From Meandrina meandrites (lineage: Eukaryota; Cnidaria; Anthozoa; Scleractinia; Meandrinidae): DNA of 64,000 nucleotides. The DNA lies in the NCBI GenBank assembly GCA_963693305.1, contig OY855905.1:48958944-49022943 (forward strand). Reading direction: 5' to 3'. The notes beneath the pieces were generated by a model, which was given only the letters and a program-made list of their open reading frames with translations, was not told the DNA's origin and made no database searches. Numbering within the stretch: position 1 is the stretch's first letter; every line of letters begins with the position of its first letter. The translations under genes were made by a program, and so were the position numbers. This document shows, piece by piece, positions 42,701 to 54,700 of the stretch.

Positions 42701-45700
42701 TTGTGGCCTTCATAAGATCGCGGACTGTAAGAAAAATCTTCACATTGAAGTCGTACCATAACAGTCCGATCCCAAAAATGGCTGCGGTTGAGATAAGAAC
42801 TTGTGGAATATCAACTTTTTTCATGATATATTGTATCAACAAAGTTGATTAGGTATAATATTAATTCGTAAATATTTAATCCATATGTCTTAAAACTCTG
42901 GGTTGTTTTACACCTCTAACAGGTTGTGGCTCATCAACTTTGTTGATAGGCTCAGGTGTTTTTTTTTTTGCTAAATGCGGCCTTGAGCTCTTCACGTTTG
43001 TAATAAATCCCAATCAGTGAAACGACTATGCTGATAACACCAATCCATTGGGTGGTGCTGAGACTGCTATTATCAACTTTGGTACTCTTTGGGCTTTCGT
43101 CTGCAATAGGCGGGTCTGGCTCAGAAACTGGGGCAGTGGCCTTTGCCTTGTTGTTTGCGATTATAATAGCAGCCTCAGCTGCGGCTTTTTTCTGTTGTTC
43201 ACGGGCTAGCCGCGTTCTTTCAGCAACCACTTTGCCTGCAGCCACACGCTTGGGATTTTTTACGCGCTGAGGAGTTGCAGTTGGAGTTGGAGTTGTTGCT
43301 TGCTGTGTTATATCGACCTGCGGATTGCAACTTTGTTGCGTGGTCTCACTTGCCTCGGATTGTTCGGTTGACATTATATGTTAAGCAAATAAAAAATTAT
43401 TAAGCAATTATTCAGAATTTGTCTGCAAATGTTCAGTAGTTGGTGAGGAATGCTCAGGAATTTCTTCTAATTTTGCTACGTCTTTTGTCTGCAAATGCGA
43501 GTTAAAATCAATGTGCTTCGCCGTTATCAAAGCAGCAGAAATAGGCGCAAGAAATTTCCCATATTTCAAAGAGAGACCGCCGACAAAATCTGTCATTTCT
43601 TTGTTAATAATGAAGTCTTCTTTTAGTTCTTTTTTCATGGCATCAACGTCATCTATTTCAATAACCATTTGCAGGCCTCTTGTCACAAGCGTAAGTAGGT
43701 TGTCAACCATGCTTTCGGTTGTCTTGCTGCCAACAAAGGTTTCATATCTCTTGTAGTACTTTTCAACTTCTTTATCGGTCAAGCGTTTCAAATGCTCATG
43801 TGTTAACTGCATGCCGATGGCCTCTTTGGATTTGCCTGTTGATACAAGCACGGCCAGCTGCTCACGAAGAGCAGGAATGTTAGGTCCGGATAGCAACTGA
43901 GGCACAAGGCTACTATCAGCCGGGCTGCTTGACGGCTCAGCTTCCAGTAGGTTTATAACATCTGCGAACTCTTGTTCAGCCATGTTTATATACTATATAC
44001 AACTTTTATTTTTTTAATTCAAAAAAGTTTAAAACTCTGGGGTGTGGATAGCAACTGAGTTGCTGATACCCCACTGAATACCGTAGGGGTAGCGAAGCGA
44101 GAACACAAGATAAGAGAACTTCCGCTCTTTCAGCTTTGAAATCAGATTTTTGTACTCATCGTGGGAGAGTTCGCCGGCGTAATCTTCAAAGATTGCCTTC
44201 GTAGTTTTGGCTGAGGGAGTGTAAAATAAAACGATAGCCGCCACGTTTTCACAGAAGGAAGGTGTTATGCTGGTTATCTTCTGGGTCAGCACCCAAACGC
44301 TGATGCCGATATGTCGAGCGGAAAAGCCAAGATTTACCAGCTGGCCTGTGCCCCCTTTCACATCTTTAGAGGCTGGGCAGTCATCTAGGATTATGAGCGT
44401 GTTGGTGCCCTCAAACAGCCAGCTCACGATCTTCAAAAAAATTTCCACCTCGTGCTGCTTGCATATTATCACAAACATTCTTGGATCATTTTCACCAATT
44501 CGGTAGTAGGTCTTGTTGTGCGCGAATGTTGGGCAGATAAGCACAATGTAGTCGAACTTGCCGCGGAAAGGGCCATAGATCTGGTCAACCACATATTTAG
44601 ATTTGCCTGAATTCGTCGGGCCGACAATCAGAGCGTTGAAGGGTATCTTGCTCGGATCCATGGTGGGGGTATCAGCAACTGAGTTGCTATCCACACCCCG
44701 ATATAAGAAACTTTGTTGCTATTCTATTAGTACTGTACAGAATCTAATTGCATTTCTAAAATATTCATCAGCCACCCAAGGGGGTGTGGGGGGTACCCCC
44801 ACTAGTACAGAACAGATTCTAATTGCCTTCCTAATATATTCATCTGCGCGTCACTGATTACGTAAATGTGGCATCTAACTTTGTCATTGCCAGAGCCGCT
44901 TGCATTCCTCTCAAGCTCCAGCTGTACTCCATCCTTTGTGTTTACAAGTCGCGTGCCGCTTCCGTGCATCGAGTGATCAGCCATGGAACGCAGATCGATC
45001 ATAACCCCGAACTTGTTTTCTGTATAAAACTTTGTTGCATTCATGTGCTGTGTTTTGTTTTCAGCTTTGAGAAAGAAGCGTTTGACCTCCTCCCAAATAT
45101 CAATTCCTTCAAGTCCGTTGTTGTACAGCCTGTTGGGCGAGCCGTTCACTGTGACACTAATTTTCGTTAGGTCTGGGTTAAAGTAAGTTTCTGAATGCCT
45201 TCCACCAGCAACATAGGGCTCGATAAACAGTATCAAGATGCCTTTGAGGGACCTTCTCTGCGGGTTAACTCTGAGAGTCAGACTTGTGTCTGTTGCTTTG
45301 ACAAAGGTAACCACTTCGTCACGCTGGATGTGGTCATACGCAAATTCTTTTCCATTTGTGTACTCGCTGAGGGCTTCATCTGCCAGTGTTTTGCTTCTTA
45401 TCATCTCGTACTCCAGCTGGATGTTTGTCAGCTTGTATTCCAGTTTTGTTTTATCGGAGCCTCTGACAACCTGAGAGGCTGGCGCAAGTGTCAGTTCGAA
45501 CACAAGATCGTTGTATAGAGCCTGCGGATAAAAGGTCCCGTGGTCGTTCAAAATCTGGTGGTCAAGGCGTATCCTGTATTTTGATCCGTAAATCTTGTTC
45601 AGTTTGTTTTCCGAATCGACGCCTGTGGTCTGCTTGTCACCCGCGTTTGAGCGAATTTTGTTGAGGCCCACACTCTGGATTCCATCTTGCAACATGTTGT

Positions 45701-48700
45701 CCCGCTCCTCCTGCGATAGAAAGAGATCCTCGAATATCTTGTAAATGTCGTAACCAACTGTGTCCTGCAGGATGGTGCCAGAGTACTTTACAACAATTTT
45801 TTCAACTAGCGCCCGTCCAACATTGTCGACAAGAAAGTTGTTGGCATGGCCTCCGCTCAAATCAATATTGAAGCGCAGCGCAAGTGTGCCGGGAACAATG
45901 ACCTCGTTTTCATTCAGCTTGGGCACCGAAACATAAAGCGTTTCCTGTGGATTGGCTTCTGTTTTCACGAAAGTGATGCGTTTCACCGCGCGCTCCGCTC
46001 TTAGCGCGCCAAGAGTTTTTTCACTACGTGTTGGCCGGAGGTTTTCTTGTACACCGTCCATTATTACAAAGAATATAAAATATTCAATTAAAAAATTTCA
46101 ATTGTAAATATAAAATAACGTGATGGCAGAAGGTGGCTATGATGAAACAAATCCTCTCATGGAACATACAGATGACCGCAATGACGACGATGACGGCAAC
46201 ACAACAGGGCCGTTTCAGCCAGGCTCCGTGTCGACACCCGGACCAGGCGAACAAATACCGAGAACTACCACGACGAATAGGCCGGACGAAACAACGATGT
46301 TTCCTGAAATCCCCGACGATAGTGCAACAACAACCTTCACTGCTGAGATTTATCTTGACAAAGAGTTTCCAAATGCAGACAAAGCGAAGCTCAAATACAA
46401 AATTGATAAAAATGGAAGGCTGCAAGTCGGGTTAATTAAACCAGGTAAGCCTTATTATTTTGTTACAACCAAAATTCAAGGAAAGGAAGAATACCAGATA
46501 AATAAAAATCTTACAAAAGAAGTCTTAAAAGCCCTTGGTCCAAGTCGTCGATTAACTCTTGAAAATGAAATAAGAGCTCTTTCAGAAGGTATTAATGAAA
46601 ATAAAAAAACAGTAGAAGATAAAAATGAAAGCTCGGAGGAAAGAAAAAAAGCTTATGAAAGAGCAAAACAACAAATTGAAAGGCGCACTGATCTGCAGAA
46701 AGAATTAGATCGGTTGAAAAAAAGAGAGTACGAGCCTGTGTTAGGGGAAACAATACCTTTACAAGTTTTCCGGCAAAATGAAGCAGAAAGGCAAGAAAGG
46801 GAAGAAGAAATACAACAAGAGAGACAAGAACAAGATAAAATTGCAAACGACGAAAACACGCCACAAGATGAAAGACAACAAGCTCGTGAAAGAGTTCTTG
46901 AATTAGATCAAGAAATAAATGAAATAGAGAATGAAAGAGAAGAAGAGATCGAAAGGTTGTCCTTAAGAGACAAATTAAGAGAAAAGGTTAAAGAGATTTT
47001 CAAAAAGTATGGCTTCACCGTCACAGCAGTTTTGCTTGCTGTTGGCACGACTATTGGGGTCATTCTGAGCTCTCTCTCAAACGGGCTTAAGGCTGTTGCA
47101 AAGGGTGTCGGCGATGGCCTTCAAACGCTCGGCAAAAAAATAGCAGGCATTCTGCCTGGACTACTTGGCTCAATTGTCAGCTTTGTGTTTCGCGCGGCCG
47201 GTCAGGTGATCAGCTTTCTTGGCAAAAATGCTTGGCTGTTGATTGTCGGTGTGGCCGTCTTTCTTTTTGAGCAAGTTAAAAAGCGTAGTGACTGATGACA
47301 AATGCCAAAACAGCGCCGCCAGCAATAAGATAGACTTTATTATTCTCATGCGCTGTGGGCTTTGCTGTAACTTGTGTTGCCTGCACAGGTTCGATTTTTT
47401 CTGGCTGTGCGGGAACGACAGGTGGTTTTTTATGAGAAGTATGACCTATTGGTCTTTTTACTTTTGACGGACCCCCGCTCATGTTTGTTACGCCCACTTT
47501 TTTTGTGCTCTTATTCACTTCGTCGTTAACCCCGAGCTTCATCCCTGGCACAGCCTGTTTGAGCTGGTTGTTGTAACCAATCGTACTCTCAGTATTTATC
47601 ACCATACTCGCAGGCATCAGCCAGGCCCCCAGGCACACAGCAAGGTTAAGTCTCACCTTTGCCTCGTCGACTGCAAGTTGGTACCTTTGAACTGACTTTG
47701 CCAGATCTGGTTGCCTTATCGCATCTTCCACTAGGACAAGGAACTCACTTTGCGCTTCCTTTGCGCGCCCTCCTGACCCAAGTATGCTGCTTCTAACGTT
47801 TACCTGTGAACCCAAAACACAGTAAACGAACGCCTCTATCGACTGGTTTATTCGCGACAAACCCGCCTGCGTTAGACCTTCTGCTACATTTGGACAAAAC
47901 CAGTCTGCCTGTCCGTAGGCAGCGTCATCCGGCTCGATATAATAAATCAAGTTACCTTTTGAGCCTGATCCACCTTCGTCTGAAAATTTTTTTTCGCCAC
48001 CAGGGTAAATGTCTCCCTCTTCTTTAGCTGGTCCAATGTATGAGGCATAGACGTAAACGCTTCCCAGGCCGTGGTTTGCGCCTCTTGTAAAACGAAAATC
48101 GCTTGACGGGTCGACTCCGAACTCATTGCATATTCTTTTGTATGAAGCCACGTCGTATTTGTTGTTAATCTGGTCAAAAGTTGGGTCGCCTGGCAAAGCA
48201 CTTATGCTTTGTATCCCCCCCATCTGAAACAATATTCGCCTGACAGTAAAATATATATGGAACTTGTAAAAAGCTCGCACATTCTCTGGCATAGCATAGT
48301 TGTTATCGAAAATTTCGCGACTTATACCACAGCCCGTTGTCGCACACCAGACAGCAAAATTCAGCTGCTGTGGCCAATATCTCATATTTGGGCCGGCTAG
48401 CCATGTTTTAGACTCTTTCCCTGAATGGTGGGTGAGTTTGGTTTTTTGAAATACCTCTCTGAACTTTGTTGTGAAATACTGGTCCGGTGTTATGTAAATT
48501 TTCAGTTGGTCATTAAATATTTTTTTCAAACTCGGTGCGGCATCGTGAAAGCCAACAGCAGGAATCGGCAAAGAGTCACCTTTTAAACCACTTGGTGTAA
48601 GCTGTTGTGGGAACCCTTCTGATGATTGGCCAATACCCAGCGCACTTTTCATTTCCGGGCTCCAATATTTGCTGTCTGAACCAAAAACGTTTATCAAATT

Positions 48701-51700
48701 GCCTGGTCCTGCTTTGAAATAAATTTCTGAGGTTGCTGTGTGGTCTTTGGTGAAATCGGTCTGTGGCTCAAACTTTGATTTATCAGCATTCGGGTATTTT
48801 GCATTAAAAGTTTTCCATGCCTTTTGTTCTGCTACTTTGGCAATGCTGTTAGCTTCTGGTGTCTGGATCCATTTTAGAAGCGCAGATGCGCTGCTGTGCT
48901 GTGAAGGCTGAGGGGCCTTGTCTTTTGCTGCATCAGCTTTCGCTGCACTTTTGGTTCTTTGCTGCCTCGAATAAGCATTCAACCATCCTCCACCACCGGT
49001 CCATTCATTATCCATTATTTAAACAAAATATTTTTCTCTAATTATAAAAATGGTTATTCTTACTGTTGTTACAAAAGAAAATCCGCATACGGTCTATTTT
49101 GAACCCCAGCCTATTAAAAAACCAAGCTATATCCGGCTATTAAGTTGTTCTCTTTACAATTCGTGGTTTAACTTAAAGGAAGAGGGGGCAATTACTTTGT
49201 TAGATGATGACAAAAAGCCTTTCAAAGTTACTTTTTGCCGGGCCATTATACACTCGATGCTTTGGCGATTGAAATCAGAAACAGTTTAAACAAACATAGG
49301 GTCCCATTGCAAACAGATGTTAATACTATCGTTGGCCAGCTTGTAATCACAAATCCACAGTTTAAAAAGATTGTTATTGATTCCAATTTAGGCAATTTAC
49401 TCAATTTAAACTCTTTTGCACTTCAATTTAAAACGTTCATAAAAAAGCTGAATTCCGAAACGACATATTACATTCATTGCGACCTACTTGACAAAGAACA
49501 GAATCTGTTAAATGGCAAACCGTCTACTGTTTTACAAACTTTTGACATAACAGGAAAACCATTTGAAAAAGTTTTTTATCAAAGTGGCCCACAACATGTC
49601 TTACGCGATGTTTCTGCTGATAAGCATATCTCAAATATGACAATATCAGTGACAAATGAAACTAATGACCTGTTCGATTTCAACGGCATGCCTCTTCAGT
49701 TTCTAATTGAAATTAATTAAACAAGAAAATAATTTTGTAAATATAACCATGGCATCCAACGTATTACCAAGTGCCCCAGATTATAAAGAAACAGAAACTC
49801 AGACTTCACTATATCCTGATCTACCGACTCAGCCTGATAACAATTTTCATATGCATAAAGCAAACGAAGTTTTAAAATATTTAAGTGATGAAGTTTCACA
49901 TTATAGGCTTGTTGCCAAAAAATATAGAAGAACTAAAACCATTATCGACTACGCTAGCTTTTCTGCTGGCGGTATTTCTAGTTCTCTATCCGCAGGTGCC
50001 TTAGGAGCTGCGTTTTCAGGCCTAGGGATTCCAGTGGCAATACCTATTGGCTGTGTTGCCCTTTTATTAGGGCTAACAGCTGCTGGGCTAACCCGTTTTT
50101 ACAAAAAGCTAGATCCCAAACTTATCAAACACTGCAAAATCATGACACTGGCTATGTCAAAATGCGATACTGTCAACCGCATACTGTCAAAATCACTCAT
50201 TGACGGAAAAATCAGCGATTCTGAGTTACAAATCATTCTTGATGAAAAACAGAGCTATCTAATTCAGAAGGAGATTCTTCGGAAAGGAACACTTCCCAAG
50301 GAAAAAAATAAACAAAGCAGCCCTGACATAGAAAAAATACGACAAGAGGCCATGCACGAAGAAAGAATTAGGCTTCAAAAAAAGTTTCTGGGCAGCGCGG
50401 TCGACGTTTCGAAATAAGATATCAGTCTAAGCGCACACTCTTTCACTTTATTAAAGGATGATTTCTGTTATCTTCACGCGTGACGTTGTGTGACGGCTTG
50501 ACTGGTGCTTTAATTAATATTTGAAAAAAGAAGATTTTTAATTATATTTCAAATCATGATCGTACTAACACATTTCATTTCTTTTCTTGTGAATGAATAT
50601 TTCACACCGGCATGTTTTAGAGAAGTTAGAGATATAACACGCGAAGTTGTTCAGTGTTTGGAAGAAGCGGTTTCTCGCCCGCCGTCATGCATTTAGTTTT
50701 TCCTGTCTCGTGTTATGGCACGTGTTTTGACTCGTGTACAGAACGTTCTCGAGACAAGTTTCACGTGTTTTGACTCGTGTTATTGACACGTGTACAGAAC
50801 GTTCTCGAGACAAGTTTCACGTGTTTTGATTGACATGCTTGGCGAAGCGTGAAAGCCCGTTGCTTTATTAGTACAACACACTTAAAATCTATTCAGTTGC
50901 TTCATCTTCTAGCGTATAGACAGTTCTTGTCGTTTGGTTAGAACAAAAAAATTAACAAGACGCGGTTTTATCCTTTCGAACTGATCTTGGGAAGCTGTTA
51001 GATGCGTTCGTGAATGCTTCAAACGGGAGTGAAAAGGTTAAATCGCTATTCGAAGAGTTGCTAAGATTTACGCTGACTGAAGAACTGTTGATTCAAAAAC
51101 ATTAGAAATGGGTTACGCCGTAACCGAATTTTTAGCATAAATTAGAATAACAACAGAAATGGGTTACGCCGTAACCGAATTTTAAGCATTAATTAGAATA
51201 ACAACAGAAATGGGTTACACCGTAACCGAATTTTCTTTAAGTTAGAATTTTTTATTTGGTGTGTGTCCCACGGCGTGGGACTTATGCAAATCAGCAGCTT
51301 CTATCTTGTTTCCATTGTTGTGGACCGACACAGCTGTGTCGTGACGTCATGTTGTAGTTGCATAAAATTTATAATCTACTTGAATAAAATTAATTCATTT
51401 TACACTCTTGTTGTGTTTTCTGTCTTACAACCCCTTTGCTTACCTGTTCCTTAAAACAGGGAAACCCCGCTTCGACTAGAAAAATATTGGTTTCCGGTCT
51501 TTCTGAGAAAAATGTCACGCAACGACTCCGCTCCAACCCAAGTAGACATTTTTCTTGAAAACTTCGTCGTAATCATCTTCATCATAGATAGGGTAGCCGA
51601 GATAGTGTCTGAATCCATTTCTGCGGCACAGATTACAGAAATAATTTCGCCCGCAACCACCCTTGCATTTATAGCAAAATAAGACCTTTACAATTTGATG

Positions 51701-54700
51701 ATTGTGATCGCAAACTGGTGCTTCCTTGATTGCATCATTCACTTCGTCCCAGCCAAGAGCTTTTCGCTGCCTGAGTTTTATTTTAATAAACTCTTTGTAA
51801 ATTTTTTCCCTTAATTCAGGTGGTAATATTTGTATTGCATCGGTAAGTTGGCAGTTTTTTTTTTCTGATGTTAAACTGACATTGTTCGCATTATCCGGCA
51901 AAAGAATATTCATTAATTCTTGTGAACTCATTTTTTTCATTTCTGCAAGAAGTTCTTCTGATACAAGTATTGGCAATTCTTTATTTTCTTCTATTATGTG
52001 TGGGTGAAACATTTGCAAATCGCCCCTTACTTTATTTTTTGTAACTTTCGGTTTTTTAGCGCTTTGATCAACAGGACCATCGTTTCTTCCTCTACCCATC
52101 GCTGTATATAATCCAAGGTGTCACTTCTCTAATTGCTTGTACTTGAGCTCCGCCAAGACCTGCTCGAAGTTTTTCTTCGCTTTTTTCTGTTTGTTAATTA
52201 GCTTTTGCTTAAGTTTACTTCCCCCGCATTCCATGCATAAACGATAGTCGCACATTACCCCTTTTCCACAATTTTTACATGGGGCTGGTTTTTTTTTCAC
52301 TGTTTTTTGCTGATAATTGTGCCACGCGCAGTACTCTCCCATACACCGCCGCCCGCATGTTTCTCTTCGACTTAACATTAACCACCTGCAGTTGTTTTTT
52401 CCTCGCGTCATTTTTTATATAACCCCGGTTTAATTATATAATCTGGGGTTATACAGCACGGTGTCAATTCTCTAATTGCTTGTCCCCTATGTTTCCTGCC
52501 GCCCTCTGTTTATGTTTCCTGCGTCCTTTTTTCCTAAGTAGTATAGTCGGAGTCTGACTAAAACTATCGAGCAGCTCCTAAATTTCTTTCCTCTTTAGGA
52601 GACTATAGTCAGGGACCAAAAATCAAGGCACGCGAGCTTGTGAGCGTGGTTTGATTTTTGGTCCCTGACTACTAGTCTCCTAAAGAGGTTAGAAATTTAG
52701 GTGCGCCCGAGATGGTTTTAGTCAGACTCCGACTATACTACTCAACTATATAAATTTGACACACTACACTATTAACCTATTCCGTACTTGAAACCCTACA
52801 CCGCTACACAGATCAAGCAATTTGTTCCAGTCAAATTTTGTTAATTACATTTTATGCAGTTACGAAAAAACTTTCCGTAAAGAATCTCAAAATCCCGCTC
52901 CGGCTCTTTCTTGAAATTCCCGCTTACCGCTCCTGTTTTCAGCTCCCATCCCGGCCGAATATCACCACATCTTCTTATCTGGGTTACTTAGCGTGAGGTC
53001 TGTCTTTGACCTTGTTAAAGGGCAACTCTTGGGAAATTTACCCCGATTTTTTTTTTATTTTTTTCTATAAGTTGTTTATAGCAACAGGAATCTTTAGAAG
53101 GTAAAATTTTAAAGATATCGGCCAAAATGAATTTACTACGAATTTTCTTTTACGCCAATTTGGCGGCCATTTTGAAAACGTTCGGATTTTGGTACGTCAC
53201 GTTATGCTACGTCACAGGTGTGGAAGGCAGATTTGCTTTTGCATGCTTCTGACAAGAGGAAAACACGCCAAGCGTCTCTTCATAAATGAGAATGACAAGG
53301 AGAGAGACCCTATGCTGTTCAATGATGTCCAAGATAAAAAAGGTAGTGCTTCAGTGCTTAAATATGAAAGGAAATAAACTTAAAAAGAGTAAATCATGTG
53401 TCGTGAAACGAAACAAATCCGTCAGATTGATCGGCCTTCTAAGGTCAGCAAATGTACACAGCTTTATAATACGATGCATCCTCTCTTGCACAATATCGTG
53501 ATAAAGATGCCTTTTGTCTGGAGTAGATAGTAAATTGAAAAGGGTCTGCGAGTGCTGACTCCCATAATTTGTCTGAAATCTCTTCATTTATGAGCAGGAA
53601 TACTGAGCCTCTATATGTCCTATATGTGAGCGAAATCCACGCGTTCGGAAACAGACCGATATATTTTGATTCTATTGTTGAGAAATTTGTCGCCACCCTC
53701 AGATTTCTCCTGCTGTTAATTGGCAAAATAGAAAGCAATTCCCACGAGCAAATGTAGTGTTTCTTTGAAGTATATGCCTTCCAAAGGCGCGCGTGATTTG
53801 CGTGCAGGTCAGTACTGCGCAATAAGAAGCCACTACCCCGCGCGCTAGCAGAGGCGCTCTCGCGGAATATAAAATTATACGAAGAAATGGGGAATCAAAT
53901 ATAAAACAATATCCGGATAACTAAGAGAAGAAGTGTTGCGTGAAGTACTTATTCTGTGATTCCTTTTGAGAAACAATTGTTGTAAATTAGGCAACCTGGG
54001 GTGTAGCATAAAACCCGGGTATGAGAGCGTGTCACGCTCTTTCCCTTCACCCTCCCTAGCCTGACCACGAAACAGTTTCGTGTGCATATTCGAGCAGATG
54101 TCAGTTGACGAGATAACTAAAGGAAAATATGCCAAATGTTGTAAGACACGAAGAGCGCAACGACCATTTCAAATGCAAACCATGAATTAAAACGCAAGCA
54201 AACGTGAAAGTAATAAGGAGCCAAACACAGCACAATTTTCGATTTTCGTGGGGGTTCTTTTCGCAAAAAGATAAGAAATTACAAAATAAAAACATGACAA
54301 CTTAATTATACCGATAAATATAAAATCACGCAGGGTCGTGTAATAGTCCCGGTGCATGGCAGTAATCAGTTTACAAAATCATTCTCAGTACAGTTTTACG
54401 CATACAAGCACGAACAACCTTGAACAAAGTCTCCTCGAGGCAAGTTGTTTCAACTACAGAAAGCGCAAACTCCCTTCTCCCAACAAAAGAAGCGAAGAGA
54501 CCCAGCAGCGTTTTGTCCACATTTAACTGCAAGCCTGTGTATGTTCTAGATAAAATCTTCCGCAGAATTTCGGATAGTCTAGTCTCGGTAGCTGGCATTT
54601 CGCCGGCAGAATTCTCCGTTTTCGAGCAGAATTTAGAAAAATCGGTAACACAAAAGAGACAAAGAATTTAACTTGCGTTTCTGTATTTGCAAGCTTTCAA

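Larger units (their letters stand above)
42323..44688. repeat. Family of 13-15 bp palindromes (CAAC-NNN-GTTG)
   Basis: Perfect hairpin words occur at 42323-42337, 42670-42684, 42835-42849, 42933-42947, 43327-43339, 44050-44064 and 44674-44688, with decayed forms near 43073 and 44709. Several are joined to GGGGTGTGG. They occur both between genes and within coding sequence. Confidence 0.85.
36200..52742. mobile_element. Maverick/Polinton element, 16.5 kb
   Basis: The element starts AGTAGTATAGTCGGAGTCTG and ends with its complement. CAACT (36195-36199 and 52743-52747, or CAACTA with a one-base shift) is the target duplication; a 5'-AG end and about 6-bp duplication are typical of Polintons. 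It encodes the defining set: protein-primed DNA polymerase B, retroviral-type integrase, packaging ATPase, a double-jelly-roll-like major capsid protein and a penton-like protein, plus at least eight unassigned proteins. Genes sit close together with overlapping tails and AT-rich divergent promoters, unlike the surrounding DNA. It lies in an HMG-CoA reductase intron. Three single-base frameshifts argue that this copy is not intact, unless they are assembly errors. Confidence 0.95.

Noticed and set aside
51106..51235. Three 51-bp repeats as a CRISPR-like array
   Set aside because: Intervening sequence is also repeated, and the host is eukaryotic.
36200..52742. Endogenous retrovirus or adenovirus as the identity of the 16.5-kb element
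   Set aside because: The protein-primed polymerase B plus rve integrase plus packaging ATPase set with terminal inverted repeats and a 5-6 bp duplication fits Maverick/Polinton; there is no reverse transcriptase, LTR or adenovirus gene order.
53445..53822. 125-codon minus-strand frame in the 2.4-kb TTAA element as a transposase
   Set aside because: No DDE motif or family resemblance; too short for an enzyme.
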